A DNA stretch of 64,000 nucleotides from JAKAVN01 sp963734845 (GTDB lineage Bacteria; Desulfobacterota; Binatia; Binatales; Binataceae). The stretch's first letter is position 1. Every line of letters starts with the position of its first letter. The translations under genes were made by a program, and so were the position numbers. Location: positions 310,001 through 374,000 of the forward strand of contig CAVTIS010000003.1 in the NCBI GenBank assembly GCA_963734845.1, given 5' to 3'. Below, in pieces: positions 38,415-45,763 of this stretch. A model generated the notes under the pieces. The model saw nothing but the letters and a program-made list of their open reading frames with translations, was not told where the DNA came from and made no database searches.

Positions 38415-39236
38415 CTAGAGCGGATCAGGTGATTGTTCAGACAACCAGTGCAGTTGCTCGCCTATGGCGAGGCCTTCCATGGGAATTTCGACATGGCAGC
38501 CGAGCTCAACCAGAGCGAGCGCGAGGAATTTCCGGTACTTCTCGCCTGCCAAGAACACTACCGAGGTTCCAGGCGGGCAATGGGGTTGCAATTCCTGAAT
38601 GACTTTCCTTGACCATTCTCTTCGCTCCTCGACGGTCTTCTCGTTGAGGGTCTCGTTGTACGGCTCGACCATCTGATCGGGTTCGACAAGGCCGTACTTT
38701 GCGGAGAGGATCAGCCATTCTCCCGTTTGTCTCTCAACAAAGGCGCGAGCTTTTTGGAACCATGTCGAACAGTAAAGCTCTCGCGCGCGCATTCGCCGAG
38801 CGTGCTTTTCAGAAACACACGAAACGAGAAACACCTTCTTCCGGCGCGGAACGATAGGCAGCTCCTGTGCTCGAATGACTGCCTTCCTTCTGAGCTCCTT
38901 GAGCCGCGGGCAGAAAGGGTGCTTCGCGTTGCCGTCGATGTTGAGCGGCAGACTAAGCGTCTTCAGAAGGTAATCTTCGAGTACCCAAGGCCTCAGCATC
39001 TCTATCCACACGATACGAGCATTGTCGGCCATCCAAGCGCTCAGGTCGTTCTCCTTATCGACAAACGTCTGCGTTTTGCCGGAACCCACGCGCCTTAAGA
39101 CTGTTCTTAACTCGCCCTCGAGCAGGCATCCCAGGGTCGTACGAAGTGTGGAGAATTCGGCAATTCCTTCGAAGTGAGACCAAAGCCGGTCTTGAAGAGT
39201 TCCTTTGCTCTGTTCATTTCTTGGCGAGATGCCCAC
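38415..39236 (-). pseudogene. GIY-YIG-like / DUF6884-like fusion, 5' truncated
   Basis: The frame is open from a stop near 39270 and reads LLYVGISPRNEQSKGTLQDR, the middle of a GIY-YIG fold, then STLRTTLGCLLEGEL and SLPLNIDGNAKHPFCPRL. The C-terminal half, KKVFLVSCVSEKHARRMRAR to WLILSAKYGLVEPDQ, resembles the DUF6884/YaaA-like family. The first GIY-YIG strand (family start of roughly 20-40 residues) is missing; GTG at 39236 is the only start, inside the motif. Truncation at the 39.27 kb junction is likely, though a short form might still be made. Confidence 0.6.
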
Positions 39237-39289
39237 GTATAGAAGAGTCGCCTCACCTCGGCGACCTGGACCTTAGTGGTGCGCACATC

Positions 39290-39643
39290 GAGAACAACAC
39301 GCGGGAAGAACTGGAGGGCATCGTCGGCTACAAGTTCAACAAGCGTTGGAAGCGCATCGCCCTAACCGAGGACCAGGTCGATAAAAAGAATCTGCGCCAC
39401 TTGGAAATCCAGAAACTGGATAACCGCTTCAACCCGCCACGCCGATTCCCGGCTATCGAAACCGAAACGCTCAGCCAGACCGTGATCGTCGATATTGTCC
39501 GCACGGCGCTTAGTGGTCGGATTCCGACTGCGCTCCAGACCGTCCTAGATCGGGCGGAAAGGCAGCGTGAGTGGATCGCCCAGAAACTGGAGGAGTCGGA
39601 GGAAGAGTTCGAGGAAGAGTTCGGAGAAGAGCCGAAACAATGA
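39290..39643 (+). pseudogene. C-terminal fragment of a mobile-element hypothetical gene
   Basis: From about 39300 the frame reads NKRWKRIALTEDQVDKKNLR, AIETETLSQTVIVDIVRTAL and a Glu-rich tail ESEEEFEEEFGEEPKQ. This is the C-terminal pattern of a protein common on phages and ICEs; function unknown. Its N-terminal part is replaced by sequence antisense to the GIY-YIG gene. It is convergent with nothing and leads into the integrase operon. Confidence 0.45.
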
Positions 39644-39667
39644 ATCGCAACAAGGAGAATCGAAATA

Positions 39668-39832
39668 ATGAAAAAGCGGAAGAAGAATATTCACGCGCAA
39701 GCGCTCGGTCGTCTGGGTGGACTGCGTAAGAGTCCTGCCAAAACTGCCGCCGCACGCCGTAATGGCAAGCTGAGCATGCGCTCACGCACCCTCGCACCGG
39801 AGGTACCGGCCAAGGAGGCTGACCGATCATGA
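39668..39832 (+). CDS. 54-residue basic protein coupled to the integrase
   Basis: ATG at 39668 follows AAGGAG and opens MKKRKKNIHAQALGRLGGLR, then SPAKTAAARRNGKLSM. The ALGRLGG...AARRNGK pattern recurs in short proteins next to tyrosine integrases. Its stop overlaps the integrase start as ATGA (39829-39832), so translation is coupled. It might be a small DNA-binding accessory or excision factor; this is inference. Confidence 0.6.
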   Translation: MKKRKKNIHAQALGRLGGLRKSPAKTAAARRNGKLSMRSRTLAPEVPAKEADRS

Positions 39833-40860
39833 GCCACACCCGAGGTAAGGGCCGCGTGTACAAGCAGCCCGGTAGTTCGTTTTTCTGGATTCAATATTCG
39901 ATTAACGGAAAGCTCCGGCGCGAATCGAGCAAGTCGGTCAAAGTCAGCGACGCGCAGAAGCTGCTCACCAAGCGCTTGGCCGACGCCAACGCGGGTGGAC
40001 CTGTTGGTCCGGTGGCCGAACGCCTTACCCTGAACGACCTATGCAAAATGATCCGTGACGATTACCAGATCAATGAGCGCAAGAGCGGCGTGCGTCTTAA
40101 CCGCTCGCTGAACCATCTGCTGGCTTATTTCGGCGGTGAGCGCAAAGCCGTAACAATCACTACCGATGCGATCACCCGCTATATCGTTCACCGGCAGGAG
40201 CAGCCGCACCGGCAGGGATCGCGTCCGGCCAACGGATCAATCAACCGTGAACTGGCTGCGCTCAAGCATATGTTCGCCTTGGCCATGCGTGCCGACAAGC
40301 TGGTGCGCAAGCCTTACGTTCCCATGCTGAAAGAAAGCCAGGCACGAGAGGGCTTCGTCGAGCATGCCGAATTCGTCGCGCTGCGCGACGCATTACCTGA
40401 ACGTCTGCGCGATCCTGTCACGTTCCTCTATCTGAGCGGCTGGCGGGTATCCGAGATGAAGACCTTGGAATGGCGCGAGGTGAATGACGATCGCACGGAG
40501 GTGCGCCTATCTCCAGCGAAATCGAAGAACGACGAAGGCCGTACGCTGCCGGTGACCGGCGAGCTTGCCGAGGTGATCGAACGTGCCCATGCGATGCGGC
40601 GGCTGGATTGTCGGTTCGTATTCCACAACGACGGCAGGCCGATCAGGGACTTTCGTGGCGCGTGGACCAAGGCATGTACCGATACCGGATTGGGCAGCCT
40701 GCTGGTCCACGATCTGCGCCGGTCCGCGATTCGGCACATGGTGCGCTCCGGCATCTCGGAAGGCGTGGTTATGAAACTGAGTGGTCATAAAACGCGAAGC
40801 GTGTTCGACCGTTACAACGTCAAGAGCGATAAAGATCTGGTGGAAGCGGTCGAGCGCCGC
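39829..40860 (+). CDS. Tyrosine recombinase/integrase interrupted by IS3 at its 3' end
   Basis: The first 344 codons are intact. The catalytic set is visible: Arg206 (LSGWRVSEM), Lys231 or 233 (SPAKSKND), His294-Arg297 (VHDLRRSA), His320 (LSGHKTRS) and Tyr329 (FDRYNV). An IS3-family element begins exactly after codon 344; read-through adds 39 IS-encoded residues to a stop at 40980. Removing the IS and one target copy restores DQYLSTRSTERKVVPIKTGT plus Glu and TGA at 42148-42150, giving 365 residues. All catalytic residues survive, so activity may persist. It lies 1.9 kb from the tRNA-Leu gene, the likely attachment site. Confidence 0.9.
40857..40860 (+). repeat. Left copy of 4-bp target duplication CCGC
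   Basis: CCGC occurs directly before the IS left end and again at 42081-42084 directly after the right end. Joining across one copy restores the integrase frame. Confidence 0.8.
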
Positions 40861-40924
40861 TGGCCTGCCCCCCTAACGCCCAGCAGAATTGAGGTAGAGT
40901 CCGTCGACAGAAAGGAGACGGACA

Positions 40925-41191
40925 ATGAAAGGCAGCCGATTCAGCGAGGAGCAGATCATCGGGGTGCTGCGCGAACATGAGGCCGGGGCGAAGACCGAAG
41001 AGGTCTGCCGCCGCCACGGGATCTCGAGCGCGACCTTTTACAAGTGGAAAGCCAAGTACGGCGGGCTCGACGTATCGGAAGCGCGCCGCCTTAAGTCGCT
41101 GGAGGATGAGAACCGGCGGCTGAAGAAGCTGCTAGCGGAGTCGATGCTGGACAACGCGGCGCTGAAGGACCTGCTCGGAAAAAACGTCTGA
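40925..41191 (+). CDS. IS3-family transposase OrfA
   Basis: An 88-residue protein after AAAGGAG. The HTH is SEEQIIGVLREHEAGAKTEE to RRHGISSATFYKWKAKYGG, followed by a leucine-zipper-like helix SLEDENRRLKKLLAE. It binds the IS ends. The A6-C run at 41179-41185 just before its stop is a likely -1 slip site for making the OrfAB fusion. Confidence 0.93.
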   Translation: MKGSRFSEEQIIGVLREHEAGAKTEEVCRRHGISSATFYKWKAKYGGLDVSEARRLKSLEDENRRLKKLLAESMLDNAALKDLLGKNV

Positions 41192-42054
41192 AGCCTGCGG
41201 CGCGGAAGGCGGCGGTTGCCCGACTGGTCGAGCAGCGCGGGCTGAGCCAGGTGCGCGCATGCAGGCTGGTCGGACTCAATCGCTCGAGCATGAACTATCG
41301 GCCGCGGCGGCCGGACGACTCGCTGCTGCGGCAGCGGCTGCGCGAGCTGGCGGCGGAGCGCAGACGCTTCGGCTATCGGCGCCTGGGCTGGCTGCTGGAG
41401 AGGGAAGGTCACGTGCTGAACCGCAAGAAGCTCTATCGGTTGTACCGCGAGGAAAAGCTCATGGTACGCCGGCGCAGAGGACGCAAGCGCGCGCTGGGAA
41501 CCAGGGCGCCGATGACGCTACCGGGCGCGATCAACCAACGGTGGTCACTGGACTTCGTGGCCGACGCACTGAGCGACGGGCGGCGCTTCCGCATCCTATG
41601 CGTGGTCGACGACTTCAGCCGCGAATGTCTGGCCACGGTGGTGGACACTTCACTGGGCGGGGTGCGCGTGGTGCGCGAACTGGACCGGCTAACAGCTGAG
41701 CGCGCACTGCCACGGATGGTGGTTAGCGACAACGGGACCGAGCTCACCAGTTGCGCCGTGCTGCGTTGGGCCACCGGGCGACTGGAGTGGCACTACATCG
41801 AACCCGGCAAGCCGGTTCAAAACGCTTTCGTCGAATCGTTCAACAGCAAACTGCGCGACGAGTGCCTCAACGAGCACGTCTTCCTCACGCTCGCCGAAGC
41901 CCGCGAGACGATCGAAGCGCGGCGGTTCGATTACAACCACTGCCGGCCGCACTCGAGCCTTGGCGCCTTGACGCCGACCGAGTTCGCAGTGCTTAAAGGA
42001 CAGCAAGAACAACCGCCCCTGGAGGGCCAAAACCACGACCGACTCTACTTATGA
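41185..42054 (+). CDS. IS3-family transposase OrfB (DDE, probably made by -1 frameshift)
   Basis: The frame continues from the A6-C run as RLKPAARKAAVARLVEQRGL; an internal start is at 41251. The rve core has its catalytic Asp in LDFVADALSDG, Asp in VVSDNGTEL and Glu in FVESFNSKLRDECLNEH, then HSSLGALTPTEF. The full DDE set is present, so the transposase looks active. Confidence 0.93.
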   Translation, partial: RLKPAARKAAVARLVEQRGLSQVRACRLVGLNRSSMNYRPRRPDDSLLRQRLRELAAERRRFGYRRLGWLLEREGHVLNRKKLYRLYREEKLMVRRRRGRKRALGTRAPMTLPGAINQRWSLDFVADALSDGRRFRILCVVDDFSRECLATVVDTSLGGVRVVRELDRLTAERALPRMVVSDNGTELTSCAVLRWATGRLEWHYIEPGKPVQNAFVESFNSKLRDECLNEHVFLTLAEARETIEARRFDYNHCRPHSSLGALTPTEFAVLKGQQEQPPLEGQNHDRLYL

Positions 42055-42080
42055 TCTGATGGGCATCGGGGGGCAGGCCA

Positions 42081-42150
42081 CCGCGACCAGTACCTGAGCA
42101 CGCGAAGCACCGAGCGCAAGGTGGTGCCGATCAAGACCGGGACAGAATGA
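42081..42150 (+). pseudogene. Severed 3' end of the integrase
   Basis: After the second CCGC copy the bases encode DQYLSTRSTERKVVPIKTGT, Glu and TGA, in frame with codon 344 of the integrase when the IS is removed. Confidence 0.85.
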
Positions 42151-42161
42151 ACGGATACAGG

Positions 42162-42755
42162 TTAGAGCATCCGCTCGGCTTCTTCCGCACGAAAGAGACG
42201 AAGCTTGTCGCTCCAGCAGCGGTTGCCAAACTGGTCAACCACGCAAACGCGAACTGTTAGCTGGCCCTCCTTCTGCCGAACCGCTGGATAGAATGTCCAG
42301 AGTGCGTGAGCTTTCGACATTCGGTTCGCAAGAGCCGGGAAACTGCCATAGAGGTCTTGGCCCGGCGCTTGAATGCTGATCTCGCCTTCTCTGACATCCC
42401 TGAAGATGCCGCGCCGGAAATACAGCAAAACTTTGCTCACTTGTACTGGCCGGTCAGTGACGTTCGTCAGGTGCAAGCCGACTCTCACCGTTGTTATCGG
42501 CTTGTCATCCCATTTGCCATCGCTCCAAAAAGTCTCCGCGCGCTCGCCCGGCTGAACTATCAGTGTCCTTGTAGGGACGCGCGTTCGATGCGCTCGGATC
42601 GGTTCCAAAATAGATTGACGGAACCACGAGACTACCCGCCGTCCAAATGTCAGCCAGATGCCGATAGTGGCGGCGGCAAGCACAGTACCGACCACAGTGG
42701 CTGCTAGAGGGTTAGTCTGGGCGACTTGCCAAAGCGCCCTCAGCCAATCAAGCAC
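42162..42755 (-). CDS. Hypothetical membrane-anchored protein
   Basis: A 197-residue protein from GTG at 42755, eight bases after AAGGAG. Residues about 16-36 form a membrane span (PLAATVVGTVLAAATIGIWL), then a basic linker and a beta-rich domain with VRVGLHLTNVTDRPVQVSKV. No family is recognised. It lies between the integrase and tRNA-Leu, the usual place for late-acquired cargo. Confidence 0.55.
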   Translation of the reverse strand: MLDWLRALWQVAQTNPLAATVVGTVLAAATIGIWLTFGRRVVSWFRQSILEPIRAHRTRVPTRTLIVQPGERAETFWSDGKWDDKPITTVRVGLHLTNVTDRPVQVSKVLLYFRRGIFRDVREGEISIQAPGQDLYGSFPALANRMSKAHALWTFYPAVRQKEGQLTVRVCVVDQFGNRCWSDKLRLFRAEEAERML

Positions 42756-42911
42756 CCGCTCGTCTCCTTAACACACTCTGGATCGTCGGCTTCGAGTCCA
42801 TTGATTACCGAGACCGAACGATCATAGTTCGATCATAGTGATGGAGGGTGCCGCGCTGGCTCGCAAATTCGATAACACTCCAAATGGCCGATAAATCGAG
42901 GGATTTTGTGT

Positions 42912-42994
42912 TGCCGGGGGTGGGATTCGAACCCATACATCCTTTCGGATAGGGGATTTTAAGTCCCCTGCGTCTGCCATTTCGCCACCCCGGC
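42912..42994 (-). tRNA. tRNA-Leu (anticodon UAA)
   Basis: The minus strand folds as a complete class II tRNA: acceptor GCCGGGG/CCCCGGC, D arm with GAAATGGCAGAC, anticodon arm GGGGA-CTTAAAA-TCCCC, variable arm TATCCGAAAGGATG, T arm ATGGG-TTCGAAT-CCCAC. The anticodon is TAA. CCA is not encoded (ACA follows the discriminator A). It is the intact partner of the tRNA-Leu fragment at 23331-23385. Confidence 0.95.
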
Positions 42995-43035
42995 GTCTCG
43001 TCAAGGCGCTATCCAGACAGCCATTTTTTCACTTT

Positions 43036-44514
43036 TCACGGCTGCTTGAGCCCGAGCCGCTGGCTTATCTGATCGGCGAGCCAGTCGGCCTCGCGTTTGT
43101 CGCTGATTCCATCGGCAAAATCGTAGTGCCGATTACCGCCGTAGCTCAGCCGGAGCTGATTGTACACGGTGTTGTTGGCGGTCATCCCCGCGACCGCCTC
43201 GATGTTCGTCACGTCGCCGGCCGCGATTCGCCGGCGCGAATAGACGACATCCGCGAGCGACTTCACTATCGCAACCTCGCCGTCACCCACGCGCACCCGT
43301 ACCGCCGCGAACATGCTCAGCAGAAACAGCACCAGGATAACTTCGAAGAAACCCCATACTAAAACGAAGATGAAAGGTACGTGCATCGCGTGCATCAGCC
43401 ACAAGCATGCGCTCCAGATAGCCGTAAAGGCCGCGAGTGAGAGCGCCGCGCCGGGGCTTCGCAGCGGCGGAAAATAAACCTCGGTGGCGCCGCCCGGCGT
43501 CTGGCGCATCGTGATGCGCGAGGCTTCCGGATGCACGTAACTCTCTACCTGCTGATGCTCGCTCGCGCGTACGGATTCGGCCTGACGCCGCTGCTCGGCG
43601 GTCTCGGCGACCTTGAAGACCGGGACCTCGAATTGCGCGTCGAACTTGCCGGCCGCGGTGGGCGCGCTGGCAGTAAGGCGCCAGATGATTTCGTTGTTGC
43701 TATTGGAGTTGTCGGACGCCGGCGTGTCGGGCGCGATATAAAACGCAACCGGTACCGACGCGCCGTCGGATGAGGCCGTCTGTTCGTCGTTCCACAGTAC
43801 GTGCTCCCAGGTGGAGGAGGAGTTGCCACTGCCGGAGGTCACCCGGTTGACGCATCGCAAACCGAGGGTGAAGTTGCCGGTGGGCCGCAGCTCCATCGGC
43901 AGCGTGATTTTGCCCGCGAGCGTCCCGCCGATTTGACCGGGCACCGAGTCCATCGCGAACGCCGCGCCGCGCACGACGCGCCATCGCGCGGCCGCCCGCG
44001 CCGCCTGCCCCAGCAACCATAGCCCCACCAACGGAAAAAGCAGGACCAGCAGGATGAGGTTGTTCCGTTTAGCCATCTCCTGCGGTATCGCGTAAACACC
44101 GGGGGCGCTGACGACAAAACAAAGCACCGCGAATCCCACCAGCATCGCCGCGCTATTGCCGGTCGAGGCGGGGATGTTCCCGGCGGTCCAATCCTCGCGC
44201 CAGAGCCACGGCCGGTCCGGATTTGCCGCGCGCAGGCGGTCCCGCGCCGCAACGGTCCGCGTGCCCAGGCGAACCAAATAGATGAGACCGAAACCGACAC
44301 CGCAGAAGGCGATGCCGAATATTCCGCCGTACGCCGCCTGCGGCAGGTTGCCGGCGAGCAGATAGCGAATCGACTCCATCAGGGCGAAGAGCCCGAAGCC
44401 GCAAAACGGCACGGCGAACAGATAGAGACATCCTGCCGCGAGTTTCGGCTTGACGCCGCCGGCGTTCGGCACCCCTGGCGACGCCTGAGCCCTGATAATA
44501 TCGTCCGTCTCCAT
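43036..44514 (-). CDS. Membrane protein, DUF3592-like layout
   Basis: A 492-residue protein; I place the start at ATG 44514 (METDDIIRAQ) because the open frame upstream to 44874 has no protein-like features. Two N-terminal spans (LAAGCLYLFAVPFCGFGLFA, YGGIFGIAFCGVGFGLIYLV), two central spans, a beta-rich soluble domain with TLGLRCVNR and FYIAPDTPASDN, then two C-terminal spans and a tail with the NTVYNQLRLSYGG strand. Function unknown. Confidence 0.65.
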   Translation of the reverse strand: METDDIIRAQASPGVPNAGGVKPKLAAGCLYLFAVPFCGFGLFALMESIRYLLAGNLPQAAYGGIFGIAFCGVGFGLIYLVRLGTRTVAARDRLRAANPDRPWLWREDWTAGNIPASTGNSAAMLVGFAVLCFVVSAPGVYAIPQEMAKRNNLILLVLLFPLVGLWLLGQAARAAARWRVVRGAAFAMDSVPGQIGGTLAGKITLPMELRPTGNFTLGLRCVNRVTSGSGNSSSTWEHVLWNDEQTASSDGASVPVAFYIAPDTPASDNSNSNNEIIWRLTASAPTAAGKFDAQFEVPVFKVAETAEQRRQAESVRASEHQQVESYVHPEASRITMRQTPGGATEVYFPPLRSPGAALSLAAFTAIWSACLWLMHAMHVPFIFVLVWGFFEVILVLFLLSMFAAVRVRVGDGEVAIVKSLADVVYSRRRIAAGDVTNIEAVAGMTANNTVYNQLRLSYGGNRHYDFADGISDKREADWLADQISQRLGLKQP

Positions 44515-44701
44515 CGTCTCGCCCGTCTCCTTCAATCCACCGATGCCCATCCTCCAGCCATCGAGGCGCCGCTGGGCGATTCTGCACGGCGCGGGAAGGC
44601 CGGCGCAAGATACCCCAAATGTACCCGCAAAGTACCCAAAAGGTACTTTTAGACTGCCGCGGCGCTTGATCGCTCCATGCCTCCCAGCATTACAATGATG
44701 C

Positions 44702-45433
44702 ATGAGGGCTATTACACAGATGCGCCGCACGCGGACCGGCCGCAGCCGTACCCGCCGATCGAAGAAGCCGTTCGGGCTCCTTGTGGCGCTCGCGATGGCG
44801 GGATGCGGATTTGCCTCAGCGCCGCTCAAGGACACGCCGAAAATCGTGGCGACGCCGCAGCCCGGCCAGCTCAATGTGATGACTCAGCCGAGCTCTCCGA
44901 TCGGCGACGTGCAGCCGGTCTATGTCTCGGTGGCCAATGGCAGCGACATACCGCGTTCGATCGTGCCGAGCCAGATTTTCGCGCTCGACGACGCGGGCTC
45001 GCGGGTCGCGCCGTTGCCGCCGGGTGAGGCCGCGCGCGAGGCCGGCGGCAGTGGCGAGCTCAAGGCGGCGTTGACCAGCGGAGCGGTTGGCGGAGTCGCC
45101 GCTGGTGCGTTGGGTGCGGGCCTGGGCGCGGCGATCGGATCTGTGGTGAACGGCTTCTCTGGCTTCAGCGGAGCCGCGAGCGGCGCGATAATCGGCGCGG
45201 CGGCCGGCGGCGGATCGGGAATCATCAGCGGAGTGCAAAACGGCGCCACCAAGGCCGACGAGCAGGCTAACGCGCAGCTACAGGCACTGGCGCTGCAGGG
45301 CGGCGAGGTCCGTCACGATTTCACTCAGAGCGGCTACGTATTCTTTCCCAAGGGCAGCTATCGCGAGGTCGAGTTCCTGCTGGTCAATCAGGAGACGGGC
45401 GACACCGAAGTGATGCGGGAGCCCTTGCGCTAG
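44702..45433 (+). CDS. Putative lipoprotein with glycine-zipper segment
   Basis: A 243-residue protein. After an Arg-rich start, KPFGLLVALAMAGCGFASA provides a lipobox with Cys at about 35. Residues about 130-190 are a Gly/Ala-rich membrane-type glycine zipper (GAVGGVAAGALGAGLGAAIG). The C-terminal part ends with GYVFFPKGSYREVEFLLVNQ. Probably an envelope lipoprotein. ATG at 44720 is an alternative start. Confidence 0.65.
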   Translation: MRAITQMRRTRTGRSRTRRSKKPFGLLVALAMAGCGFASAPLKDTPKIVATPQPGQLNVMTQPSSPIGDVQPVYVSVANGSDIPRSIVPSQIFALDDAGSRVAPLPPGEAAREAGGSGELKAALTSGAVGGVAAGALGAGLGAAIGSVVNGFSGFSGAASGAIIGAAAGGGSGIISGVQNGATKADEQANAQLQALALQGGEVRHDFTQSGYVFFPKGSYREVEFLLVNQETGDTEVMREPLR

Positions 45434-45492
45434 TCGGTCGGCGCTAGTCGGTTGTCGTCGCGCTGGTTTCGGCGCGGAACTTACCTGTATTG

Positions 45493-45720
45493 CTATTTTT
45501 TCTTGTCTGCGCCCGCAGCGAGTTCGTCGAGCGCCTGGTTGACGAAGTACCGCTGCTGCGGGTCGCGGTCATCCATTTCGGATTTGCGCCGTGCGGTCCA
45601 CTCGGCGATCGCGATCACCGCGGCTTCCTGTGGGCTGGAAATGCCGAGCGCGCCGGCCACTTCGCCGAGCCCCGCCCACAGCTCGTCGGGCAATTCGACC
45701 GTTATCGCCTTACCAGCCAT
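45493..45720 (-). CDS. Small ribbon-helix-helix-like protein
   Basis: A 75-residue protein behind GGAGG. MAGKAITVELPDELWAGLGE followed by two helices (SSPQEAAVIAIAEWTARRKS) resembles ribbon-helix-helix antitoxin or regulator folds. No toxin gene is next to it. It is convergent with the lipoprotein gene, and the antiporter gene lies upstream on the same strand. Confidence 0.5.
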   Translation of the reverse strand: MAGKAITVELPDELWAGLGEVAGALGISSPQEAAVIAIAEWTARRKSEMDDRDPQQRYFVNQALDELAAGADKKK

Positions 45721-45763
45721 CGCGGAAACCTCCAGCCTTCGCTACGGATGAAAAGCTCGCGCC

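Larger units (their letters stand above)
40861..42080 (+). mobile_element. IS3-family insertion sequence, 1220 bp
   Basis: The ends are inverted repeats starting TGGCCTGCCCCCC (40861-40873, and its complement at 42068-42080), with weaker pairing further inward (GTAGAGTC). Inside are orfA (HTH) and orfB (DDE transposase) in the -1 frame. It is flanked by CCGC target copies. Ends, length and gene layout are those of a complete IS3-family element. Confidence 0.92.
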
